Part shown: positions 6,759 to 14,492 of the stretch, one piece after another
Layout: the number at the start of each line of letters is the position of its first letter
Position numbering within the stretch: the first letter of the stretch is position 1
Origin: Microbacteriaceae bacterium UBA1487
Lineage (GTDB): Bacteria > Actinomycetota > Actinomycetes > Actinomycetales > Microbacteriaceae
Assembly (NCBI GenBank): GCA_002325245.1
Contig: DCRR01000017.1
Span: forward strand, 1-18,671
Reading direction: 5' to 3'
DNA length: 18,671 nucleotides
Notes under the pieces: generated by a model
Seen by the model: the letters and a program-made list of their open reading frames with translations, nothing else
What the model was told of the DNA's origin: nothing
Database searches by the model: none
Made by a program: the position numbers and the translations under genes

Positions 6759-8126
6759 GTGGAAACGATCCTGCTCTACGCGCTCGGCGTGCTGATCCTG
6801 CTCGTCGGCCTGATGCTCTCGATCGGCCTGCACGAGGTCGGGCACCTGGTGCCAGCGAAGAAGTTCGGCGTCAAGGTCGGCCAGTACATGATCGGCTTCG
6901 GGCCGACGCTGTGGTCGAAGAGATTCGGCGAGACCGAGTACGGCGTCAAGGCCATCCCGCTCGGCGGCTACATCTCGATGGCGGGGATGTTCCCGCCCGC
7001 CAAGCCCGGCGGCCGCGCGCGCACCGCCAGCACCGGCTTCTTCGACACCGTCATGCAGGAGGCGGATGCCCCCGCACGGCGCGGCAGCACCATGATCTCC
7101 GAGGCGCGCGAGGCCTCCCTCGACGGACTCGAGGACGGCCACCACCGCGCCTTCTACAAGCTGGCGACCTGGAAGCGCATCATCATCATGCTCGGCGGCC
7201 CGGCGATGAACCTGCTGCTGGCGATCCTGTTCTTCGGGATCGTCTACAGCGGCTTCGGCGTCCCGCAGGTGAGCACCACGGTGGGCAGCGTCTCCGCCTG
7301 CGTGCTGCCGATCACGAGCGAGCGGCAGGAGTGCCTCGACACCGATCCGGCGGCGCCCGGCGCGGCGGCCGGTCTGCTGCCCGGGGACGAGATCGTCGAG
7401 GTCGACGGAGTTGCCGTCGCCGACTGGACCGAGGCGACCGAGATCATCCGGGCGCACCCCGACCAGACGATCTCGTTCGTGGTGCTGCGCGACAGCGCCG
7501 AGACCGAGCTGAGCGTGACGCCGATCCTCACTGAGCGCTACACCTTCGACGACGCGGGTGAGGTGGTGCTCGATGCGAGCGGAGATCCGGTGCTGGAGCC
7601 GGTCGGCTTCGTCGGCATCTCGCCCGCCTACGAACGGGTGACCGAGCCGGTGACCGCCGTCATTCCGGCGGTCTGGGATCGCGCCGTCGCGGTGGGGGAG
7701 GTCATCATCACCCTTCCCGGGCGCCTCTACGAGCTCGCCGTCTCGACGTTCTCGGGCACCGAGCGCGACCCGAACGGGCCGGTGGGCATCGTCGGCGTCG
7801 GCCGCATCGCGGGCGAGATCGCGAGCCTCGACACGATCCCGGTGGTCGATCGCGCCGCGGGCATGATCGAACTGCTCGGCGGGCTGAACCTGGCGCTGTT
7901 CCTGTTCAACCTGATTCCGCTGATGCCGCTCGACGGCGGCCACGTCGCGGGCGCGATCGTCGAGTCGATCCGCCGCGGGTTCGCCAAGCTCTTCGGGCGC
8001 CCCGATCCGGGCCCGGTCGACACGGCGAAGCTGATCCCCGTGACGCTGACGATCACCACGGTGCTCGCGCTCATGAGCGTGTTCCTGATCTTCGCCGACA
8101 TCGTGAATCCGGTGAGCATCCTCTAG
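6759..8126 (+). CDS. rip1: Site-2 protease (M50, Rip1/RseP-like) intramembrane zinc metalloprotease
   Basis: This 455-residue membrane protease belongs to a family that cleaves transmembrane substrates such as anti-sigma factors within the bilayer. HEVGH (25-29) in the first membrane helix gives the zinc histidines and catalytic Glu. NLIPLMPLDGGH (384-395) near the C-terminus supplies the third ligand Asp392. GVKAIPLGGYISMAGM (62-77) is the conserved membrane re-entrant strand. A single PDZ domain spans about 195-260 (AAAGLLPGDEIVEVDG). Further hydrophobic segments lie at about 141-165, 370-390 and 425-447. GTG 6759 is the start because homology begins at once and there is no earlier in-frame start after dxr. 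Position after dxr matches the mycobacterial dxr-rip1 pair. Substrates cannot be inferred; no anti-sigma gene is nearby. Confidence 0.95.
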   Translation: METILLYALGVLILLVGLMLSIGLHEVGHLVPAKKFGVKVGQYMIGFGPTLWSKRFGETEYGVKAIPLGGYISMAGMFPPAKPGGRARTASTGFFDTVMQEADAPARRGSTMISEAREASLDGLEDGHHRAFYKLATWKRIIIMLGGPAMNLLLAILFFGIVYSGFGVPQVSTTVGSVSACVLPITSERQECLDTDPAAPGAAAGLLPGDEIVEVDGVAVADWTEATEIIRAHPDQTISFVVLRDSAETELSVTPILTERYTFDDAGEVVLDASGDPVLEPVGFVGISPAYERVTEPVTAVIPAVWDRAVAVGEVIITLPGRLYELAVSTFSGTERDPNGPVGIVGVGRIAGEIASLDTIPVVDRAAGMIELLGGLNLALFLFNLIPLMPLDGGHVAGAIVESIRRGFAKLFGRPDPGPVDTAKLIPVTLTITTVLALMSVFLIFADIVNPVSIL

Positions 8127-8135
8127 TCGCGACTG

Positions 8136-8175
8136 CGGAAACGGCGGGCTCCCCTCGGGGAGTCCGCCGTTTCCG
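8136..8175. terminator. Long GC-rich hairpin terminator after the protease gene
   Basis: GGAAACGGCGG (8137-8147) pairs with CCGCCGTTTCC (8164-8174). The stem continues inward through GCTCCC and GGGAGT with one G-T wobble, leaving a 4-base loop near 8154-8157. About 18 base pairs form in all. No T-run follows. The position, 10 bases after the stop and ahead of a new promoter, fits a terminator separating the housekeeping genes from the liv operon. Confidence 0.7.
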
Positions 8176-8188
8176 TGCGCGCGCCGCC

Positions 8189-8217
8189 TTGACTTCGGCG
8201 GGGTCGATTCCTAGGCT
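8189..8217 (+). promoter_or_regulatory. Sigma-A-type promoter of the liv / hydroxyacid operon
   Basis: TTGACT at 8189-8194 and TAGGCT at 8212-8217 are separated by exactly 17 bases. This is the best-formed promoter in the window. The predicted transcription start is near 8224, about 60 bases ahead of the livJ ATG. It lies directly after the hairpin terminator of the preceding gene and reads into the twelve-gene operon. Confidence 0.7.
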
Positions 8218-8224
8218 GACTGAT

Positions 8225-8249
8225 ACCTGAACCACCTGTCAGGTTTTTT
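8225..8249 (+). promoter_or_regulatory. Dyad with T-run at the livJ transcription start: operator or early terminator
   Basis: ACCTGA (8225-8230) and TCAGGT (8239-8244) are inverted arms with an 8-base loop, followed by a run of six T at 8244-8249. Overlapping it, ACCTG-T-CAGGT (8234-8244) is a tighter palindrome. The element begins at about +1 of the predicted transcript. It could be the operator of the TetR protein encoded in the operon, a 5'-end mRNA hairpin, or an intrinsic terminator for upstream transcription. The sequence alone does not decide. Confidence 0.5.
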
Positions 8250-8283
8250 GCAATCCTTCTACGGCAGCAGGAAAGGTTCCACC

Positions 8284-9471
8284 ATGCGAGTAACAAAGAA
8301 GTTGCTGGCGCCGGCGATCATCAGCATCGCCGCGCTTGCCCTTGCGGGCTGCGCGCCCACGTCCGACACCCCGGACAACTCCGGCGAGGCCCCGATCGAC
8401 ATCGCCATCATCACCTCCGAGACCGGACCGCTTGCGGCCTACGGGGCGTCCTACCTCGCCGGCTTCGAGGCCGGCCTCGACTACGCCACCGATGGCACTG
8501 GCACAGTCGACGGCCGCGAACTCAACATCGAGTACGCGGACGACGCCGCCGACGCCGACAAGGCGGTGAGCGCGGCCAAGGACTTCATCGGCCAGGGCTT
8601 CAAGATCATCGCCGGCACGGTCTCCTCGGGCGTCGCGCTCGCGGTCGCCGAGCAGGCGGACCAGAACCAGGTGCTCTACATCTCGGGCCCGGCCGCCGCC
8701 GACGCCATCACCGGCGTCAACGGCTACACCTTCCGCTCGGGTCGCCAGACCTACCAGGACGTCGCCACCGCGGGAACCTTCATCGGTGACCCGGCCGGCC
8801 AGGACATCCTCGTCTTCGCTCAGGACACCGCCTTCGGCCAGGGCAACCTCGCCGGTGTCGACGCCGTTCTTGGCGCCGCCGGAGCGAACGTCTCGAGCGT
8901 GCTGGTTCCGGAGGACGCGACCGAGTTCACGCCCTTCGCGCAGCAGATCATCGACGCCTCGCCGGACCTCGTGTTCGTCGCCTGGGCCGGTGCCACCTCG
9001 GGCGCGATGTGGGAGGCCCTCACGCAGCAGGGCGTCTTCGACGCGACCACCGTTGTGACCGGTCTCGGTGACGTCTCCACCTACGGTGCGTACGGCGCGG
9101 CGAGCGACCAGCTCAACTTCCTGAACCACTACTTCGGCGGTGCCGCAGGCACCGACGTCGAGGCGGCCATGATCGAGAGCATCGAAGCCGCTGGCGGCAC
9201 TCCGGACCTCTTCAGCCCCGACGGATTCGTCGCGGCGCAGATGATCGTCCAGGCCATCCGCGAGGGCGGCGACGACGTCGACGCGATGATCGCGGCGCTC
9301 GAGGGCTGGACCTTCGACGGCCCGAAGGGCAGCACGACCATCCGCGCGGAAGACCACGCGGTCATCCAGCCGATGTTCCAGGCCCGACTCGTCGCCGACG
9401 GCGACAGCTGGATCCCGGAGCTGGTCGACGTCGTTGACGCCGACAGCGTCGCCCCGCCGGTTGCAGGCTGA
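8284..9471 (+). CDS. livJ: Lipoprotein solute-binding protein of a branched-chain (Liv/HAAT) ABC transporter
   Basis: This 395-residue extracellular receptor captures substrate for the adjoining ABC importer. The signal peptide MRVTKKLL plus a hydrophobic core ends in the lipobox LAGC with Cys23, so the protein is membrane-tethered. The body is a type I periplasmic-binding (Peripla_BP_6) fold: IAIITSETGPLAAYGASYLAGFEAG at the start of the mature domain, SSGVALAVAEQ and FAQDTAFGQG follow. ATG 8284 is set by AGGAAAGG 7 bases upstream; an earlier in-frame ATG at 8248 would spoil the signal peptide. Family members bind Leu/Ile/Val, amides, urea or aromatic and short carboxylic acids. The genes downstream favour a carboxylic acid or ester here, but that is inference. 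It is the first gene of the operon. Confidence 0.93.
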   Translation: MRVTKKLLAPAIISIAALALAGCAPTSDTPDNSGEAPIDIAIITSETGPLAAYGASYLAGFEAGLDYATDGTGTVDGRELNIEYADDAADADKAVSAAKDFIGQGFKIIAGTVSSGVALAVAEQADQNQVLYISGPAAADAITGVNGYTFRSGRQTYQDVATAGTFIGDPAGQDILVFAQDTAFGQGNLAGVDAVLGAAGANVSSVLVPEDATEFTPFAQQIIDASPDLVFVAWAGATSGAMWEALTQQGVFDATTVVTGLGDVSTYGAYGAASDQLNFLNHYFGGAAGTDVEAAMIESIEAAGGTPDLFSPDGFVAAQMIVQAIREGGDDVDAMIAALEGWTFDGPKGSTTIRAEDHAVIQPMFQARLVADGDSWIPELVDVVDADSVAPPVAG

Positions 9472-9474
9472 GTC

Positions 9475-10230
9475 ATGACAGATCGGCCCGTGCTCACCGT
9501 CGAGCACCTCGGCCTCTCGATCGGGGGCGCGCGCATCATCGATGACGTGTCGCTCTCGGTCGCCGAGGGAGAGATGCTCGGAGTGATCGGCCCCAACGGG
9601 GCCGGCAAGACAACACTGTTCAACCTCATCTCGGGTCTGATGGTTCCCACCGAGGGACGCGTCGAACTCGAAGGGGTCGACGTCACGTCGCACTCCATCC
9701 CACGACGGGCACGGGCCGGTCTGGGCCGCACGTTCCAGACCTCGAGCCTCTTCGGCGGCCTGACGGCTCTCGAGAACGTTCGGCTCGCCGCCCAATCCAA
9801 GCTCGGCGGTGCGCTCTCGGTCGTCCGCTTCCCGCGCATGCGGGATCAGGCGACCGAGATCGCCCGCCAGCGACTGGCCGAGGTCGGCCTCGCCGACTAC
9901 GCCGACACCGATGCGGGGGTCCTCTCGCACGGCGATAAGCGCAAGCTCGAGATCGCGATGCTGCTGGCGCAGGAGCCCCGGGTCATCCTGCTCGACGAGC
10001 CGATGGCCGGGGTCAGCTCCGGCGACGTCGCCGGTCTCGTCGAGGTCATCCGCGGCGTGCACCAGAGCGGTCGCACCGTGCTCATGGTCGAACACCACAT
10101 GGATGTCGTGCTCGGCCTCGTCGACCGCGTCGCGGTCATGCACCACGGCAGCGTGCTCGCCTGCGACACGCCCGACAAGGTCATGGCCGACGCCACCGTC
10201 CAATCTGCCTACCTGGGGGAGTCCCTGTGA
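9475..10230 (+). CDS. livG: ABC transporter ATPase, LivG type
   Basis: One of two cytoplasmic ATPases powering the importer, 251 residues. It carries Walker A GPNGAGKT (39-46), Q-loop Gln88 in LGRTFQTSSLF, signature LSHGDKRKLE (150-159, a Liv-type variant of LSGGQ), Walker B VILLDEP (170-176) and switch His207 in VEHHMD. The run RRARAGLGRTFQ is typical of LivG. ATG 9475 starts 3 bases after the livJ stop without a clear ribosome binding site, so coupling is likely. The stop overlaps the livF GTG by four bases. It is expected to dimerise with LivF beneath LivH/LivM. Confidence 0.95.
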   Translation: MTDRPVLTVEHLGLSIGGARIIDDVSLSVAEGEMLGVIGPNGAGKTTLFNLISGLMVPTEGRVELEGVDVTSHSIPRRARAGLGRTFQTSSLFGGLTALENVRLAAQSKLGGALSVVRFPRMRDQATEIARQRLAEVGLADYADTDAGVLSHGDKRKLEIAMLLAQEPRVILLDEPMAGVSSGDVAGLVEVIRGVHQSGRTVLMVEHHMDVVLGLVDRVAVMHHGSVLACDTPDKVMADATVQSAYLGESL

Positions 10231-10940
10231 GTGAGCCCATCCTGCGCGTGAAGGGTCTGCGCGCCCAGATCGCCGGGCAGCAGGTCGTCGAAGATGTCAG
10301 CCTCGAGGTTCCGTCGACCGGAGTCACGGCTCTGCTCGGCCGCAACGGCGTCGGCAAGACGAGCACCGTCAAAGGCATCCTCGGTCTGATCGAGCGCAGC
10401 GGCGAGATCGAATTCGCTGGTGAGCGCATCGACCGCGAACCGACCCACCGCATCGTGCAGCGCGGCATCGGCTACGTGCCCGAAGACCGCGAGGTCTTCG
10501 CGAGCCTCAGCGTCGCCGAGAACCTGCGCCTCGCCGAGCGCGACCGCGCGCCGCGGCGCGAACTGGTCGCCGAGCTCTTCCCTGACATCCACGCCCGGTC
10601 TGCCCAGCAGGCCGGCACGCTGTCGGGCGGACAGCAGCAGATGGTGTCGCTCGCGCGCGCCCTGCTCAACGACAACCGCCTGCTGCTGGTCGACGAGCCC
10701 ACCAAGGGGCTCGCCCCGCGCATCGTCAGCGAGGTCGCCGTCGCCCTCGAGAAGATGGCCGAGGCGACGCCGATCCTGTTGGTGGAGCAGAACCTGCAGG
10801 TCGTGCGCCGCCTGGCGGCGACCGTGGTGGTGCTGGAGGCGGGACGCGTCGTCTTCGCCGGCCTTGCCGCCGACCTGCTCGACGACGAGGAGAGAACGAT
10901 GTCGCTGCTCGGCGTGCACTCGGCGGAGGACGCCGCATGA
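10227..10940 (+). CDS. livF: ABC transporter ATPase, LivF type
   Basis: The second ATPase of the importer, 237 residues. It carries Walker A GRNGVGKT (38-45), GIGYVPEDREVFASLSVAENL (80-100, characteristic of LivF), signature LSGGQQQM (132-139), Walker B LLLVDEP (152-158) followed by TKGLAP, and Gln188 in VEQN at the switch position where most ABC ATPases have His. That glutamine is usual for LivF. The GTG start overlaps the livG stop (GTGA) and the stop overlaps the livH ATG (ATGA). Residues 218-237 are an acidic tail of no known role. Confidence 0.95.
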   Translation: MSEPILRVKGLRAQIAGQQVVEDVSLEVPSTGVTALLGRNGVGKTSTVKGILGLIERSGEIEFAGERIDREPTHRIVQRGIGYVPEDREVFASLSVAENLRLAERDRAPRRELVAELFPDIHARSAQQAGTLSGGQQQMVSLARALLNDNRLLLVDEPTKGLAPRIVSEVAVALEKMAEATPILLVEQNLQVVRRLAATVVVLEAGRVVFAGLAADLLDDEERTMSLLGVHSAEDAA

Positions 10941-11812
10941 GCACCGTCATCCTGCTGCTCATCACGGGCCTCGGGCTCGGGGCGCTCTACTTCCTGATCG
11001 CCTCCGGACTCTCGCTGATCTACGGGCTGATGGGCGTGCTGAACTTCGCCCACGGCAGCTTCCTCACCCTCGGCGCGTTCGCGGGCTTCGAACTCGCCCG
11101 GAGGCTCGACGGCGCCAGCTGGGGAACCTTCTTCCTCACCGTGATCCTCGGAGCACTCGTCGGTGCTCTCGTCGCGGCCCTCACCGAACTGCTGCTGATC
11201 AGGCGGCTGTACAACCGGCACATCGAACAGGTGCTCGTCACCGTGGGGCTCTCGCTCGCGAGCGTCGCCCTGTTCGAGGGCATCTGGGGCACCGACGCGA
11301 TCTACGTCTCGGCACCGGAGTGGTTCTCGCAGACCACCGAGATCCTCGGCGCGCGCATCCCCAACGACCGCTTCATCCTGATCGCGGCCGCGGTGATCGT
11401 GCTGCTCGGCATCGTGTTCTTCCTGCGGTTCACCCGCTTCGGCCTGGTCATCCGCGCCGGGGTCGAGAACCGGTCCATGGTCACCGCGCTCGGCATCGAC
11501 GTGCGCAAGGCGTTCACGGTCGTGTTCGCGATCGGCGGCGCCGCGGCCGGGCTGGGCGGCGTGCTCGCCTCGCACTACTTCGGCTACGTCTCGCCGCACC
11601 TCGGCGGATCGCTGCTGATCTTCGCATTCATCGTCACCGTGATCGGCGGCCTCGGCTCGCTCGCGGGCGCCGCGATCGCCTCGGTGATCGTCGCGGTGCT
11701 GCAGCAGTTCGCGAACTTCTATCTCGGCGGCACGGGCGACCTCGTCGTCGTACTGCTGCTCGCGGGCGTCCTGCTCGTGCGACCGTCCGGACTGCTGGGG
11801 AGGAAGGCATGA
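10937..11812 (+). CDS. livH: ABC transporter permease, LivH type
   Basis: This integral membrane subunit of the importer has 291 residues. It opens with a hydrophobic helix and the LivH hallmark GLMGVLNFAHGSFLTLGA (about 30-47), followed by further hydrophobic segments. A cytoplasmic coupling segment lies at about 168-195 (RFTRFGLVIRAGVENRSM, ALGIDVRKAF). GGLGSLAGA and VLLVRPSGLLGRKA lie near the C-terminus; the LVRPxGLxG ending is typical. Start and stop overlap neighbours by four bases each. It should pair with LivM to form the pore. Having permeases after both ATPase genes differs from the E. coli livHMGF order. Confidence 0.94.
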   Translation: MSTVILLLITGLGLGALYFLIASGLSLIYGLMGVLNFAHGSFLTLGAFAGFELARRLDGASWGTFFLTVILGALVGALVAALTELLLIRRLYNRHIEQVLVTVGLSLASVALFEGIWGTDAIYVSAPEWFSQTTEILGARIPNDRFILIAAAVIVLLGIVFFLRFTRFGLVIRAGVENRSMVTALGIDVRKAFTVVFAIGGAAAGLGGVLASHYFGYVSPHLGGSLLIFAFIVTVIGGLGSLAGAAIASVIVAVLQQFANFYLGGTGDLVVVLLLAGVLLVRPSGLLGRKA

Positions 11813-12900
11813 ACCGCGTGCGCGCATTCATCACCGCGAACCGTTCGTGGCTGCCCTGGGCAGTCGGCGGGGTGTTCCTCGCCCTCGCGGCGGTCCTGCC
11901 TCTGCTGGCGATCGAGATCCCGGGCGTGTTCCCGGGGGCCAGCTACACGCCGGGCACGCTGCAGCTGCTCGCGCTCTGCCTGCTGTTCGCCTCGCTGGCG
12001 CTCAGCTACCACCTGCTGTTCGGCACCGTCGGGCTGCTCTCGTTCGGCCACGCGCTGTACTTCGCGGTCGGCGCCTACGGTCTCGGCATCGTGCTCGAGC
12101 AGACCGACCTTGAGCTGCTGCCCGCGATCGGCCTCGCGCTCGCCGCCGCGATCGTGATCGCCTCGCTGCTGGGAGCGGTGAGCCTCCGGGTCACCGGAAT
12201 CTCGTTCGCGATGGTGACGCTCGCGTTCGCGCAGGCCGGCAACGTGATCGTGCGCCGCAACCCGGCGATCACCGGCGGCGAGGAGGGCATCCGACTCGAC
12301 ATCGAGCACGTGCCCGACTTCCTCGTGGGTGTGCTCAACACGCGCAACCTGTACTGGCTCACGCTCGTGCTGCTCGTCGTCGTGTATCTCGCGGTGCTCT
12401 GGTTCGAGAAGTCGCGCGGCGGCCGAGTGGCTGCGGCGACGCGCGAGAACGAGCTGCGCGTGCGTGTGATCGGTCTGCGCCCGATCATCATCAAGCTGGC
12501 GGCCTTCGTGCTCGCCTCCGCGCTCGCCGCGCTCGTCGGCATGGCCTACCTGCTGCTGCAGAGCGGCGCGACGCCGCGGGCGACCTCGGCCGACTTCACG
12601 CTCACGCTGCTCGTGATCGTGGTGCTCGGCGGCGTCGGCTCGCGCTGGGGCGCGATCGTGGGCGGCATCATCTACACGCTGCTCGACCAGCGGCTGACCT
12701 CGCTCGCCGGCTCCGACGCGATCGCGGGGCTGCCCGACATCCTCCGCATCCCGCTCTCGGAACCGCTGTTCATCCTCGGCACCCTGTTTATCCTGGTCGT
12801 GCTGTTCCTGCCCGGGGGCATCGCCGGGATCGCGCGCACCGCGGTCACCGGTCGAGGCTCGCTCCGCAAGGACCGCGACGAGCTCGAGGAGGTCTCGTGA
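11809..12900 (+). CDS. livM: ABC transporter permease, LivM type
   Basis: The second pore subunit, 363 residues and strongly hydrophobic. Family motifs are ALSYHLLFGTVGLLSFGHALYFAVGAY (64-90), ITGGEEGI (154-161), the cytoplasmic coupling region ENELRVRVIGL, GVGSRWGAIVGGIIYTLLDQ near the C-terminus, and LFLPGGIAGI at the end. The N-terminal basic stretch MNRVRAFITANR precedes the first helix. The ATG overlaps the livH stop, preceded by GGGGAGGAA as ribosome binding site. The stop overlaps the GTG of the next gene, which ties the acyl-CoA synthetase to the transporter. All five subunits of a complete Liv-type importer are therefore present and intact. Confidence 0.94.
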   Translation: MNRVRAFITANRSWLPWAVGGVFLALAAVLPLLAIEIPGVFPGASYTPGTLQLLALCLLFASLALSYHLLFGTVGLLSFGHALYFAVGAYGLGIVLEQTDLELLPAIGLALAAAIVIASLLGAVSLRVTGISFAMVTLAFAQAGNVIVRRNPAITGGEEGIRLDIEHVPDFLVGVLNTRNLYWLTLVLLVVVYLAVLWFEKSRGGRVAAATRENELRVRVIGLRPIIIKLAAFVLASALAALVGMAYLLLQSGATPRATSADFTLTLLVIVVLGGVGSRWGAIVGGIIYTLLDQRLTSLAGSDAIAGLPDILRIPLSEPLFILGTLFILVVLFLPGGIAGIARTAVTGRGSLRKDRDELEEVS

Positions 12901-14492
12901 ACCAGGGCGATGGACTGCACACGCTCGGGCGGTGGACAGCGGATCGTGCGCTGGCCACCCCGGACCGGGTCGCGATCGACGACCGCGGTGTCGTGCTCAG
13001 CTATCGCGCGCTCGATGATCGCGCCACCGCGCTCGCCGGGGCGCTGCTCGACAACGGCTACGGCGTCGGCGACCGCATCGCGACGATCACCGGCAACAGC
13101 GCCGACCATGTGGTGCTGTTCTTCGCCTGCGCGAAGGCCGGGCTGGTGCTCGTGCCCCTGTCGTGGCGGCTCTCGCCGCGCGAGCTCTCGGAGCAGCTCG
13201 ACCTCGCCGACCCCGCTCTGCTGCTGGTCGAGGAGGAGTTCGCCTCGGTCGCCGAGGCGGCCCGGGAGCGCCTCGCGAACCCGCTCGCGGTGGGCGCCCT
13301 CGGCATGACCGGCATCGAGCGCACGATCGTGCCGCCGGTTCGTCGCACCGCCGATCCCGTCACCCGCCGAGCCGTGCGCGACGACGACGCGCTGCTGCTG
13401 ATCTTCACCTCGGGCACCCTCGACCGGGCGCGTGCGGCGATCCTCACGCACGCGAACTGCTTCTGGACGAACCTCTCGCTCTCGCGCACCGCCGAGCTGA
13501 CCAGCTCCGACGTCGTGCTCGCCGTCATGCCGCAGTACCACGTGGGCGGCTGGAACATCCAGCCGCTGCTGGCCTGGTGGATGGGTGCGACCGTCGTCCT
13601 GGAGCGCACCTTCGACGCGGGCCGCGTGCTGCACCTGATCGAGGACCGCCAGATCACCTCGATGATGGGCGTGCCCGCCAACTACCTGTTCCTCGCGCAG
13701 CACCCCGCCTTTGCGACCACCGACCTGACGAGCCTGCGGCACGCGATCGTCGGCGGCGCGCCGATGCCCGAGCCGCTGCTGCGGGTCTGGCACGGTCGCG
13801 GCGTGGCGCTCACCCAGGGCTACGGACTCACCGAGGCGGCGCCGAACGTGCTGTGCCTTCCCGATGAGGACGCGCGCCGCAAGGTCGGCTCCGCCGGAAA
13901 GCCGTACCCGCACGTCGAGGTCGCGCTCGCCGACCCGGTGACGGGGGAGCACGTGACCGGGCCCGGCTCGGGCGAGCTGCTGGTGCGCGGCCCTGGCGTC
14001 TTCGCCGGCTACTTCCGCGACTCGGCGCAGACCGCTGCGACGATGCGCGGCGGCTGGCTCGCGACCGGCGATCTCGCCCGGCGCGACTCGGAGGGCTACT
14101 ACCGGGTCATCGACCGGCTGAAGGACATCTTCATCACCGGCGGCGAGGGCGTCGCCCCGGCCGAGATCGAGGGCGTGCTGTTCCAGCACCCCGCGGTGGC
14201 CGATGTGGCCGTCGCGGGCGTGCCCGACGACACGTGGGGCGAGGTGGCGGTGGCCTGGGTGGTGGCGCGGCCCGGTGTCGCGACCGACGAGCACGACCTG
14301 CTCGCCCACTGCGAGGGAGCGCTCGCCCGCTTCAAGGTGCCCAAGCACGTCCGCTTCGTGACGGCGGTGCCGCGCTCCGCGGCCGGCAAGACGCTGCGTC
14401 GCGCGCTCGTCGCCGAATGGCTCGCCGAGAGCGCGCTCGGCTCGCTGGATCCGGCCGCATCGACCGACGCCGAGTCGGAGCGCCGGCAATGA
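12897..14492 (+). CDS. Acyl-CoA synthetase-like AMP-dependent ligase with an altered phosphate loop
   Basis: This 531-residue ANL-superfamily protein would activate a carboxylic acid with ATP and CoA. The C-terminal half is canonical: QGYGLTEAAP (307-316), GWLATGDLARRD (386-397), IDRLKDIFITGGEGVAPAEIE (405-425), and PRSAAGKTLRR (492-502) with the adenylation lysine Lys498. The N-terminal phosphate loop is unusual. Where the family has TSGTTGxPKG, this protein reads TSGTLDRARAAI (171-182), losing the second Thr, a Gly and the Pro-Lys-Gly. Reduced or altered activity is possible. Its translational coupling to livM suggests that the imported substrate or a product is an acid. It is medium-chain/benzoate-CoA-ligase-like in length; the acid itself is unknown. 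Confidence 0.88.
   Translation: MNQGDGLHTLGRWTADRALATPDRVAIDDRGVVLSYRALDDRATALAGALLDNGYGVGDRIATITGNSADHVVLFFACAKAGLVLVPLSWRLSPRELSEQLDLADPALLLVEEEFASVAEAARERLANPLAVGALGMTGIERTIVPPVRRTADPVTRRAVRDDDALLLIFTSGTLDRARAAILTHANCFWTNLSLSRTAELTSSDVVLAVMPQYHVGGWNIQPLLAWWMGATVVLERTFDAGRVLHLIEDRQITSMMGVPANYLFLAQHPAFATTDLTSLRHAIVGGAPMPEPLLRVWHGRGVALTQGYGLTEAAPNVLCLPDEDARRKVGSAGKPYPHVEVALADPVTGEHVTGPGSGELLVRGPGVFAGYFRDSAQTAATMRGGWLATGDLARRDSEGYYRVIDRLKDIFITGGEGVAPAEIEGVLFQHPAVADVAVAGVPDDTWGEVAVAWVVARPGVATDEHDLLAHCEGALARFKVPKHVRFVTAVPRSAAGKTLRRALVAEWLAESALGSLDPAASTDAESERRQ

Noticed and set aside
5508..7943. Very long minus-strand open frame (811 codons) opposite dxr and the protease
   Set aside because: It is the antisense shadow of two conserved genes, with no motif or plausible start site.
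8239..10203. Minus-strand open frame (654 codons) opposite livJ and livG
   Set aside because: Same reason: antisense of conserved Liv genes and repetitive Asp/Arg/Gly-rich composition.
10420..11808. Apparent N-terminal extension of livM by hundreds of codons
   Set aside because: The extension overlaps livF and livH in another frame. The true start is ATG 11809, which overlaps the livH stop and has a ribosome binding site.
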